A stretch of 64,000 nt of DNA from the NCBI GenBank assembly GCA_024734555.1, contig JANPWX010000443.1, positions 1,656,207-1,720,206 on the forward strand, in the 5' to 3' direction. The notes under the pieces were generated by a model. That model ran no database searches, was not told the origin of the DNA, and was given only the letters and a program-made list of their open reading frames with translations. Shown here in pieces: positions 10,850-22,800 of the stretch (positions within the stretch are counted from its first letter, which is position 1; the number at the start of each line of letters is the position of its first letter). A program made the position numbers and the translations under genes. The DNA comes from Trochalopteron elliotii. Its lineage: Eukaryota; Chordata; Aves; Passeriformes; Leiothrichidae.

Positions 10850-13800
10850 GTAAGTGCATTCTATCTGATTTGGATTGAGATGTATTTTCATAATTTTTAC
10901 TAAGTTTTAATGCAACATTAACTAGAAGCGTGCAAGAGCAAGAAGAATCATGATGTGTTTCTTTTCTAGCATTTTCTGAGCTTTTATCCTTTCTTTTCTC
11001 AGGCTTTAATCTACTTCCTGATTTATTATAGGTTTTATAACCCTGTGCATCTACTGGATAATACAAGCATACTAAAGAAATCAGTGGATTGTTTATTTTA
11101 ATATAATTCAACCCCAAACCTTTCTGAGTACAGGCACAGTTGTATCAGTTTTGTGATGGAATTTGCACTTGACCTGTCCTCAATTTTCCTGAGTTGTTTT
11201 CAGTCCTGCTGGGAGATAGAAAAAGGGACGTGGCTGTAATGACAAATTTTCCAGCTTCTGTTTTTCTGCTTTAAACTTCTTCAGGTGCCTTACTCACTTG
11301 CAGGTGATTTCTAATGAATATTTCATATTTCCTCCAGAACTGTCAAGGAATTGCAGCTGGAGAAAGAGCAGTTAGAGACAGAAAACAAAGAGATGGAGAA
11401 GAGATTGAGGCAGCTGCAGTCAAACATGAGCAGAGAAAAGGAAGAGAGGAGGTAGGTTCAGTTCCCCTTTGGAAAATAGGTTCAATTTCCTTTTGGGGAA
11501 AAAGAATCCAGTGAGATGCTCCCTCCACACCTCCAGCTCCCCACATGGGAGCTCTTGTCAAGTTTGGAATTCACAATTATATTTGGTCTCCTCTCTCCAA
11601 TCTTGCTTCCCTACGTCTCTTTGTTAATTTTAAACTCTCCTCTGATATTTGATCCATTTTCCTCATTTATTCCCTCTTCTCCTTTTCCCTGTCTGACTGG
11701 ATTTGTCACCTTAGTTTTCAGGCAGGAGACAGAGTAGTTTCTCCTGCACCCTTGTTTATTTCTGAGGTTTCTGCAGAGGCTGCTGTTGTTGTTGTTGCTT
11801 TGATCCTCTCTCACATTACAGAGAGTCATCTCCTGCATGAGGGCAAACAAGCCTTGGAACCAGCACAGTGTAACGAGGCAAATGCTGGGGTGAAGTTTAA
11901 ATCTGAGTCACTCTGAAAGCTGCCAAATTTCTGCAACACCTGCTTCCTTTTCCCTGAGTTTCTGCCTGCTGTGCTTTGTCTCTGGGAATGCCAGTGCCTT
12001 GGGTTTGGATCCCTTGGTGCTGCTGAGCTGTTGGCAGCTCTGTGAGCGTTGCCCTGAGCTGCTGGGGCAGTGTTTTCCAGGTGATATGTGGCACTTTTGT
12101 CTCCACACTGTTCTTGTTCTGCTCTCAAGGCCTTGCACCTGCAGGCCCTGATAGGGTGGCTGTGGTGAGCTCCAAGGACAGGAGGATTTGGCATTTGCAC
12201 CACTGGAACCATGGAATGGTTTGGGCTGGAAAGAATTTGAAAGTTCCTGCATTTTTAGCAGTGCTGGATGAAGTCCTGGAGTAAATTGGAGGCTCACACA
12301 AAATGGACTTCTATTTTTATTCTGAAACCAGCCTTTGAGGGTTGATAAGATTGTTTTTTGAAGTTTAAAAACTTGGACCAGTTTAATGGTTTAAAAATAA
12401 GTACTTTCTTACACATTTGTTGTATTTACTGCTATTAAAGGTTTCAATGGAAAGGGAGTATTTGTGCTTTGGGGACTTGATGATCCTATAGACAAGAATT
12501 TTATTTTTGTGTTTTTTTTTTTTTTCAAACTGAAGGAAAAGTTTCATGTTTCTCTTGCTTGCAGAAGGCCTAATTTTGAAGCTTTTTCTTGCCTTTGTTT
12601 GTAGGAAGTTAGGTGCTTATCACTGGAAATCTGGGCAGGCAGGACCAAGGACCCCACCCCGAGGTGTGGCACAAGATAATGAAAACAGGAAGAAGGTAGG
12701 AAACCATATTTGCAAGTTAAGCTCTTTAAAGTGAAACAAGATTTAGAACTGGATTTATGCTGCAGAACAGGAAAATTTCAAATCCTGTAAAACCAAAAGG
12801 TTAAGCCCTGTCTGAGTAAAACTTCTGACTGCTTATTTTTCCATGCCAAGCTTCTGATTCCCTTTGAGCTGGAGGAACACCAGGTTTTGTTGGGTGATCT
12901 GTTGGGGTTTTATTTCAATAAAACCAGCAAATGCTCACTGCTCCTACAGATTTAATCCCGTGAGAGTGGCTCTGGTAGTGGTGGAAGCCATCAGGACTTG
13001 TCCTTTGGCTGGTGCCCATGATGGATCTGAAATACTGGAGGGTTTGGGGTGAAACTTTGAATGCAGATTTTTCTGCTTTCACAGATCAAATACACCACAG
13101 TTAAAGTCATTTCTTTAACTCAGGTTTACTGACTCTTGTTCTGTGATATCCTTGCTCAGACCTAAAAGAAGGGATGGAGAACTTTCCTGCTAAATCTTTG
13201 AAAAAATCTCTTTTCTTTTCAGTATGTACAAATGGGATACTTATTTTCTTTTAGAAAAGTCTGTGGCAATTTTTCTTAAATTGGCAGAAAATGAGAACTT
13301 CAATAAAATTGCCTCCTTGCCTGTGAGAGGAGAGGATCAGAATGAAAAGGTTTTCTTTCCCTTCCCCCTTCTCTGAGACAAGGAGCTCAGAGCTGTTGCT
13401 GTTTCCAAGACTTCAGGTTTCAGCTGGGGTGGCTGAGGAGATGAATGGGGCAGAATTTAAATAGAGGGCAAAATTAAAATAAGGGGTGAATGAGGGGCAG
13501 TGAGACTGAGGGGTGAACTCTGTGTGCAGGGGAAAACTGAGGAGCAAAAATGGGGAAAATTATTAATTACTGGGATGTTTGATCATGGAAGGGTCACCTG
13601 GACAATATTTCACATCTGGGGAGGGAAACTGGTCCTAGGGTTGAGCAGTACCTGGAGTTTTCTCTTTAAATGCATGCCCTAAAACCATTTTCCTTCTGTA
13701 CAAGTTACTATTTATTCATTATCAGTAGAACCTTAGACAGATAAATGTAAATATTCTTTCCTCTAGGTTTCTCCAGAAAAAGTGAAGTTGCAAGTACTCA

Positions 13801-16800
13801 AGGAACAGAGTCAAGGTAAAGACATCTTTTTTAACCAAATAAAACTTCTGATAGATTAGTGCTGCTTGGAGGTTGCTGCAATTAAATAATGAAGAAATCA
13901 GAGTGGAACACTGGATTAGTTGAGTTTTTTTGCTTGTTTGGTTTTTTTTTTGTTACAGAGCCAGTGAAAAAACCAGTTAAGCCTGAAAGAAATGTTGCAG
14001 CTCATGAGAAATTGAGAGTTAAGGGGATGGCCTGTAGGACACCTGAAATTAAGGGTGGGCTGCTGGTAAGTAAATGGTTTAAAAATAACTCTCAAGCAAC
14101 ACAATTTAATATGTGTAGAATTTTTTTGGGGTCAGTGTGTAGACACACATTTTTCTTTCTCTCTCTGATCATTACTTAGTTTCCATAAAGTAAAGAGAAA
14201 TTTTACAGACTGATCTCCCTGAATGCAAGGAAAAAGATTAAATGGTTCCATTGTCAGAACTGTGACCACTTCTTTAACTGGTAACAGTTACAGAATTGAT
14301 TTAAACTGTATTTTCATTAATTTGCCAAGCGTGTAGGCATGACTGAAAAAGGCTGACCTCATCCTTAACTAAGGAACATTTCTCTGTGATTAAAATAAGA
14401 TGTATAGTTGCAGGCAAAGGGAGCAAAATTAAGTGGTCCATTAATGTTTTGTAGTTTTTAATCCTTAGATAAAGCCCAGGGCAAATGTTGCCTTCTGACT
14501 GCTTTCCAAGCTGGCACCTTGTTGGCTGTGTTAGAGTGGAAGTTCTGTTATCAAGTGTGAGGTAATTTCTATTACCAAGTATGAGGTGGTTTCTATTTAA
14601 TAAGGCTGTTTTGCCTTTTAGCAAGTAGGAAATAGGAGTAATAAATAGGAAAAAAACAATAAATAGGAAACCCAGCCTCCAAAGTGTGGTGTAGCCTCAT
14701 GCAACTCGATTTTTAAAGTGACCAATGTGAATAGGGAGGTTCTGCTGTTGAATAAGAAAAGAACATTTTTATTCTAAAAAAGTATCATCCCAGAGAGATC
14801 CCCCTCCCCACCCTGTAATACACGATGTGATTTATTTCCATTATTTTATTAAACCACTTGGAGCTGCTCACCCTCAAAAGGAACTGAGATTTTGTGCGTG
14901 TCTTTGTAATGCTTTTCCTTTGGGGGGACAAACCACATGCAGATTTGGAATTTAAGATAACTTAACCACGAGGATTTTGCTTCCCTGCTCCCAATTTCAT
15001 TAACGCTGACGGAACAAAGAACACCCCACGCTCCCAAACAGCGCCGACTGTGCGTGTTTTGTTTTTTCCAGCGGTTTTTGGGGAGCGATCCCCGGGCCCC
15101 GGAGCGGCCCCGGAGCGATCCCGGAGCGCGGCGGCGGCTGCAATGCCGGGAATGGCCGCCCGAGGGCGCTGCGCCCCCGCAGGACGCTGCAGCCGCTGCG
15201 CGTCCCGGGGGATCCCTGGGCTGGGAGCGCTGGAGCCGGAGCAATGAATGAATGAATGAGTGAGTGAATGAAGGAATAACCGGTCTGGAGGAACAAATCG
15301 GCTGCTGTGAGGGACTGAGCTGCGATTCGCTGGGGCAGCCCCGCGCTCGGGTTGTTGTTTCCTGTTGATCCCGTGTTCACGCCGTGAACTTTGCGCCGCG
15401 CTCACCCCGCTGTGCTGTGGGAGGATCGGGGAATGCCCCGAGCGTGCAGCACTGACACCTTTAACAGCCACCGTTTCTTGCTTTTGCAAGTCACCGGTGC
15501 CGCTGGATGTGCGACCAGTCCCTGGATCAGTTAAAGCACAGGGCAGGTGGAAAGGAGGAGTTGAGAAAACATCCTGCTTGTGTAGGGGCTGGTGATGTTT
15601 AACTCTCATTACACTTTCTTCTGCCTCTACCTTTGCTGCTTTTTTGTGGTACAAACAGGTCCCTCACTTGGAGAACGTGTAGACAAAGGCTCTTTCCCAT
15701 GAATACATAAATTACTTCGTGGTTTTGCTTGATAATCATCCAAGAGCTGGTAATGAAAACTTTCCACAGTAATTTTCTTTGTTCTAATAAAAGCTGAAAA
15801 TTCACTAAAGTTCCAGTGTGGGACTGTTTGTCTCCTTTTGTAGCTGTTTGCAGTCAATCTCATCAATTACAGTTTGGACTTCTCTGGGCTGCTGTTTGAA
15901 TGGCTCTCCCGTGTAGCCCCTTAAATGACCATTTTCCCCTTGCTGACCTCTCCAGAAGTGCCCCTGTCCACTGAGAAGCTTCAATAAGCAGCTCTTCATT
16001 AGTAAAGCACACAGCTCATAAATTCCTTTAAATGAGACATGCTGCATTAAATGCCTCATTTCATCCCTCCTGTACATGAGATGTGGTGTCCATGGCTTTA
16101 TATCCAAAGCATGGGATGTGGGTGTCCATGGCCACTGCTCTCTGACACCAAAAACCTTTAAAAGTGGGAGTTTGTGTGCCTGGTTAGAAACTTTTTGTTA
16201 TTTAGCTCTTGATAGATCTTTGCAGTGAATTGTGAGCAGGATCACATAAAATGGGAGTGATCTTGGTCACCAGGTAGCTCAGCTTGAGCCCAGAAAACTG
16301 AGTGCTGCAGTTCCACAGCTGACATTAAGAATGTTGCTGCTCATCAGACAGGCTTTATCAGTAATGTTGTGGAACTGATTTAGGAACCAGCCTCAGGATC
16401 AGCCTGTGCAAGCCCTGGAAAGCAGGACAAAGGATTGTTGCTGAGTGGTGCTTTTGATGAGGAGGCATCTGCAAAGACTTTTCAGGAAGCTTTGCTGCAG
16501 CAGAGAAGAGGTAAAAGTGATCCTGGAGGAGATCCCTGTGCCAGTGGGGTCCCATCAGGTATGGTTTATTCTGATTTAATGACATTTTAAATGCAGTGGG
16601 AGCCATTTGGGGGACTTAGGTTTTTAGATTAGGGAAGGCAGATATTATGCGAAGCTAAAAAACTCCATTTTATTCTTTTTGTGTGCTTTTATTAATAACA
16701 ATCATCTCTGAAGGTTTTTTTTTAATGATATGCAGAGTGTTTAGAATTTTTTGAATGATCTCTGGCAGTGGCCAGGCTGTCCCTGCACCTTCCCATGGCT

Positions 16801-19800
16801 TTGTGTCTCACGTGGCACTTCAGCATGGACTGCAATGCTCAAACAAAAAACCACTTTTCAACTGAGGCAAGGAATGTGCAGGGCTCAGGATTTTGTGTGT
16901 TCTATCCAAGTACATTTTCTGCTTGCCTTCACCAGGCTCTTAATATTTCTTTGTCCCAGTGAAAAGCTGCAATCAGCTGAAGTAGGCATGGAAAAAATAT
17001 GGAAAATTCCTCTGGTCTGATTGGATTTGTGCAAATCCAATCTGTGTCTTGTTCCTCTGGTCCACGGATGGTGGTTTTTTTGTACAAAATAATATTAAAC
17101 TGATTTTTTTCCTTTTTTTTTTTTTTTCTTTTCTGTGGGATTTTGATCTGTGGAGTCATGGATTTCCATCCCCCCCACTCTTCCCATGACTCCAGTGTAA
17201 AAATCTGTAATAAATGAGTTTTTATGGCTGCCCCCACTACTGACTGTGTTCTGTCAATATAATATTGCTGGCCATTTAAATTTTGGAGTTATGCAAAGAC
17301 TGGGCTAAGCACAGACCCAAATGTGATGTTCATTCAAGGATAATGTAAGTAAAGAGCAAGTTTATAAGTTTTTTCATAATTCTGACAGAAGCTGTGGGGG
17401 TTTGTGAGGTGCAGACCAATGTTAGTGCTCTGAAGGAACCCATCCATGTGGAATTCCAGAAGGATGGCCTGAGCTACATGGAGAAACTCCTGCTGAAGAA
17501 ATACAGAAGGTATTTGTTAAATTATCTGCTCCTAATCAAAGAATTCAGAAATACCTAATGAACAAAATCCAGATGAAACTTTAAAAATATTAGATATATT
17601 ATCAAGAGTTAAGGAGAGTATATATAGAGGGCTTTGTTTTAATAAAATAATGATTATACCCAGACTTGATCACTTCAGAGTTCAGCATTCCTGCTGAGGG
17701 AGTTTTTAGAGGGATTCTCTTTGCTATCAGTTTATTGTAGAATTTGGAGACTGGTTTTGATATTTGGTTGCTTGGTTTTGAGGCATTTGGTGCAGGAGTT
17801 TTATAGAGAAAAGGAATCTTCAGGAGTCTTTTATGGACATTACAGGGTTGTTTTATGAGTTCTTGAGGAGCAGAGTCACCTCAATGAAATTAGGAGGAGT
17901 TAGTTAATGCTGCTGCAGTAAATAGGCTGGTAGAGGGTTTTTTTTGTTTGTTTGGTTGTGTTGTTTTTGTTTTTTGTTTTTTTTTTTATTTGGTGATATA
18001 TTTAAAGAAAAAAGATTTTAAGATTGGTTTTTATTTTTTTCCTGTTTCAGAACTCCTGTGGATCAATTTTTTGCAAGTTGCATGAAAGAATCAAGGTCTG
18101 TGCAAGCCCTGAGTGTTCACCAGGCTGGGGCTGGAGGAGGGGAACAAGGAGATGATGATGATGATGACATTGAGGAGTTAACAGGTGTAACAGATTTCTG
18201 TTTATTCCATCTAAAATACCTCTTCCTTGAGATTTCTTTTCTATGACTGCTGAACATTTCCACTCTTAACCAGTTTCTGCTAAAAGCAGCAATAACAAAA
18301 GGAGGGATTTGTGACTTCTTCATAAAGAATAAAAAAGTTGCATTTTATGAGCGTATTTTGAACAGGAAAAACTAAAATGAATGAAATTATTTATATTTCA
18401 CAGCTGAAGAGGTGAAGAAATACTGGGCATCTGTTTATAGAGTTGAAGAATCCAACACTGTTTCTGAAAATGCAGAGTCCTCTTTGAAAATTGAGTTCCT
18501 TGATGATGTGAGTACTGATAAAGGACTGCATGAATCTTAACAATGAACTGAGTTGTTCAAGTCTTGATTTGTTAAATGTTTAAAGTAGAAACAGTTAAAT
18601 AATTTTCAATAAGGAAAAATACTGGTGCATTGCTTGTTTTCCATACAGATGTGGAAAATTGTTCATTCCAAAAATTCCCTGATATTTTTTTCTATTGTGT
18701 TTAGGGACCTGTACTATATGGGATTTATACACAAAGTCTGGCAGCTTTTCAGCACTTTTTAAATTTTCAATTTATTTTTAAAATTTTAATCTGTTGCTGA
18801 ATGTGGGTCTCTTTATTTTTGTTTTTTATTCAGTCTCACAGCAAGGACTTGGAAGACTCTTCAGTGGAGGAAACTGGAGCTGTGGGAATGAATAAGGAAG
18901 GGAAAACTGACCCCATGGAGTGTGGAAGGTATCAGAATTGCAGAGATTGTGGGGGAGGAAAGGAAATAATCCCAAATTTGGGGTTAGTTCCTAAGAAATA
19001 GGGGGTGTTCTTTGCAGGCAGTTATATTTGAGTTATTAAGTGTACACTGTTTTAAAGCCACTAAGAAATATTAATTGCCTGTAACTGGAGAGGCATCACT
19101 TTAAAATCCTAACCCATGTAAGATGCATTTATTTACATTTGCCTGTCCTGCATTTTAGTAAAATTTCCTCTTTTCTGAACTCTTACCAGAGCAGGAGCTC
19201 ACATACAGGTTTTACCCCTGATCAGTGCTGTGCACATTTCAGATACTCTCACTTAACTAACCTTGTAATTCCAGACAAAAACAATAACTGAAATATCTGC
19301 AGTTCTTCTGATCTCCCAACATTATTTGATTAACTGGGACCTGTTTTCTTCTTTGTATTTTTTTTAGTCTTTCCCCCTTCTTCTGTCAAAGCTCAGCATT
19401 TGCAGACCAGAACAACACAGAACCTGCCCCTTAAAGAGAAATGGGTATAATGGGAAAGTTTTCTTTCCATTTAACTTCCTCAGCTGACACTTAATAGTCT
19501 TTACTTTTTCCTCTCAACAGAAATCCTGTTTCTCCTAAAGAAATTTCTCAAGGTAAATGTGAAAAGTTTCAGTTCTTTGTTGAAAATATGTAAATGTGTT
19601 GAGTTTATCATTCTCATATAGGATGGGGTTGTCAACTACGGTGGCCTGAAAAAATACTTAAAGGTCTTTAAATTATGTACCATTCTCTCATCACAATTTG
19701 ATTTATTACAGTTTGATGGGCTGTGTGAGCACTGTGATAAACACATAACAAAGAAAACCAACTTACAGAATCATTCACTGCCTGATAGGATGGATTTCAA

Positions 19801-22800
19801 ACCTTACAATGCTTTTAAGGAAATTTTATTATTTTTCCACAATTGCATTTCTTTAGCTTTAATGGTGATTTTGTATTTTAAGTTCATGAAGAAAACATAG
19901 TGGACTTGCAGGTTATAATTAATACTCATTACAAATATTGCTATTTTCATGGTTTTGTTGTTCTTACAGAAAAACTGATTGTCTGCAGTGATCTTGAAAT
20001 AATTGCAGTGCAGGAGGAGAGGATTGAACCAAAGGCTGGGAGATCACTGAGCTCCTGTGAACTTCCTGAGGAGATCTCTGACCCCACTGAGGGAGTGAGC
20101 AAAGATCTCCTGGAGACTGAACTGCAGAAAAGCAGGAGAGAGCCCCAAGAACTGGGCACTGTCTGCAATAGCCAGAGTTTGGTCTTGCCTGTAATTACAA
20201 AATCTTCAGCAGTAAGTTATGATGCCTTTAATTGCTAAACAGATTAAGGATGTTGCTTTATCTGCTTTAGATTTGGGATGTTGCCACTGCCTGCCATATT
20301 TGATATGTAGGGGATGAAAGGCTCCACTTTGTGTTGGCAGTTTTCTGTTCATGTTCAAAAAAAGGAAAAGAAAACAAACTCATCTCAGCCATAAAAAGAT
20401 GGTGTTGGAGGAGCAGCTCTTCCCATGTTTGTATTATCAGTACTTTACCTCTTGACTGAATGACCAAAAAATAGTGCTGAGTCTTATCTAACAAATTATT
20501 CAGATCCTCATTTGCTGAAAATACAATTGAAAGCAAAAAATGATAGAAAAGGTTGGGACATTGATTTGGAGTCATTGTTAAATAGTGATCACCTTCCTTT
20601 ATGTACCCAAAAGGGAACACAAAGAAAATCTGCTTTTCATGTCCCCAGTGAAAGAACAGACTCAAACTCTCCCAACATGAGAAGTTTTTAGGGTTTTAAA
20701 GCATATCTTGAGCAAAACCATCATCCTCATGAATATCCATTACAGCTGGCTGTCAGAATCAGTCTGGAGTTCCATGAAATGAGCATTTTATTAATCTAAA
20801 CTTGCAGGGGCAATTTATAAAGTCTCCTGTTTCCCCTCCTGTGTGTAATCTCTCTGTTTTATTCAAGTTACAGGATGTAGCCAAAAGACACAAATGTGGT
20901 TCTACATTGTATCAGGGACTGGAAGGTTTCTTTCTTGTAGGTGCAAACCCTAAACAAGAGAAGCTGGAGGCTCCTTCTCCCCTGGCTGCTGCCTCCAGCC
21001 CTAGGGATGAGAGGATCCCTTTTCCAGGTACTGTTGTGTGAATAAATCCTCAAAAATTTACATATTTATCATCTTTTTTTCAGTTCCCTTCCATCCAGCT
21101 TGCTTTGAGTCACTTTCAGGGTGACAGTCATGCCACCACACAAGTGGTGCTGGGCAAGGATAAAATAAACTACTTACCTTGAGGCAGTCCAGTGCCATAA
21201 ATTTATATCATTGTTTTTATAAATATATCCCCTGAGAACAGGGTTCCATGGGGTTTCTATTGCTTTTCATGGTGAAAACATGAAAATGTTGTTTATATGA
21301 AGCATCATTCGTCTGATCAAATATATCACTTGAAATCAAGTTTTTAGTCTGTTATAGATCTGTAAAAAAATTTGTTGCATGGCTTCTTTAATTCACACAT
21401 TAAATACAGCAAATATAGGAGGAGTAAATGCATATTAACACAAAACCTGGAAATAATTTCCTCTACTAATGTTTGATTTCAGGAGATGGACAGTGGGTTT
21501 CTGAAAGGAGCTTAAGTGAATGTGCTGATGACTCTGTAGTTCAGGGTGTCTTGGAAAGTCAACTGAGCAGAGCTGCAAATGCTTGCCAGGCTCAAAATCC
21601 ACTTCCTCCTCTGATGCCATGGCCAGGTAGGGACAGCCACAGTCCTCAGGTCCTAATTAGGTGAATTTTAATTGTGTAAAATGGAGACACTGTTGAATTT
21701 TTATATTTGTATTTTGGGGTTTTAGTGAGAACGGGCTTTGAAGTTAAAAATTACCTCTTTTCAGCCATCACCAATAATTCTTTTTCCTTGACTTAGTTTC
21801 TGTTTCTGCTGCTGCCCTTTTGCTCCCCTCTTAACTTGAATATTTAGAGAATAAACTCTCTAGAAGAAGTTCCTGCATTTGTGTGTGTTTGTAGTCTCTG
21901 GTACAATTTGGGAGTGATCTAATAAAGGATTTCTTCCTGCTACAGAAGCAAGTCTGATTATATGAACTCCAAGAAACAGGGACACAAGTAATAACTGTAT
22001 CTGCACTTCTATGTTACCTTTCTCAATTTCACCTGTCTCCATGCCAAGAAATGCAGCTCTACATTATTTCTCACATCATGAGCAACCAGGTTGACATTTT
22101 AATTTAAATAATGCTGTGTGCAGAAATCGAAGCTGTCAATTTTGAATCCTGGGAAAATATTGGAAAGGGTCTATATTTTATTCATGTTAGTTTAAATTAC
22201 AAAAAGAAAAGGCACCAAACTTTTGGAGCTTTCTGCAATCATTCAGTGTTTCCCCTCACACAAAATTTGTGGCGTTGTGCAGAATACTTAAATCATCTTT
22301 CTTTTCTGAAAGATGCTTCTGAGGTAGGAGGTGTGGAATTTATAGGTGCTAATAAAAAGTTATAAATATATTGTAAAGCACAATCTTAATTTGTAGTGAT
22401 ATTTTTCGTCAGCTAGAGTTGGTTGGAGACTTTTAATGGTGAGTTTTTTGTCAATACTGTGAATTTTTTTTCTAGCTGATAGTAGAGAGATACTGCATCT
22501 TTTTGTTCATGTTTTCTCTTAAAACATTTCAGTCCCTGAAAATCATTCCAAGTTAACTTGTGAAGATGGAACCTCCTCCAGCAGAGCCTGGGAGAAGATC
22601 TTGGGAAATGCAGATTTCCAGAACACCCTGGAGCTGAAAGACCACGACACATTGGATATTTTTGGGTAAGTTCAACTTACTGGGTGTGCTTCTATGATCT
22701 TTTAGGTTATTCAAGATGCTAACCATGTGAGAGCTGAAATAAAAACAGCCCCAACTCTCAAATTGTGCATTACCTGCTACTTACAAATGTCAGCATGACC

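Larger units (their letters stand above)
14066..16383 (+). other. ZBBX intron where B-box exon(s) are missing
   Basis: No + strand segment with the expected C-x2-C-x4-C-x2-C plus histidines of a B-box was found in any of the three frames. The interval instead carries a short 24-bp repeat, a CpG-rich block and exon-like antisense frames, each listed separately. The flanking exons join in phase 0 without it. Confidence 0.6.

Noticed and set aside
11826..12297. Overlapping 128-129 codon antisense frames in a ZBBX intron
   Set aside because: Three overlapping frames are open at once, typical of chance in C/T-rich sequence, and one runs into a CR1 remnant.
15128..15230. Cysteine-containing + strand peptide ([11 protein letters not shown]) in the CpG-rich block as a possible B-box
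   Set aside because: Cysteine spacing and the absence of following histidines do not fit a B-box, and the frame is a GC-driven chance product.
14962..15654. 230-codon minus-strand frame over the CpG-rich block
   Set aside because: Stops are depleted because the sequence is GC-rich. The peptide is low-complexity Pro/Ala/Arg/Ser and includes the translated microsatellite (HSLTHSFIH).
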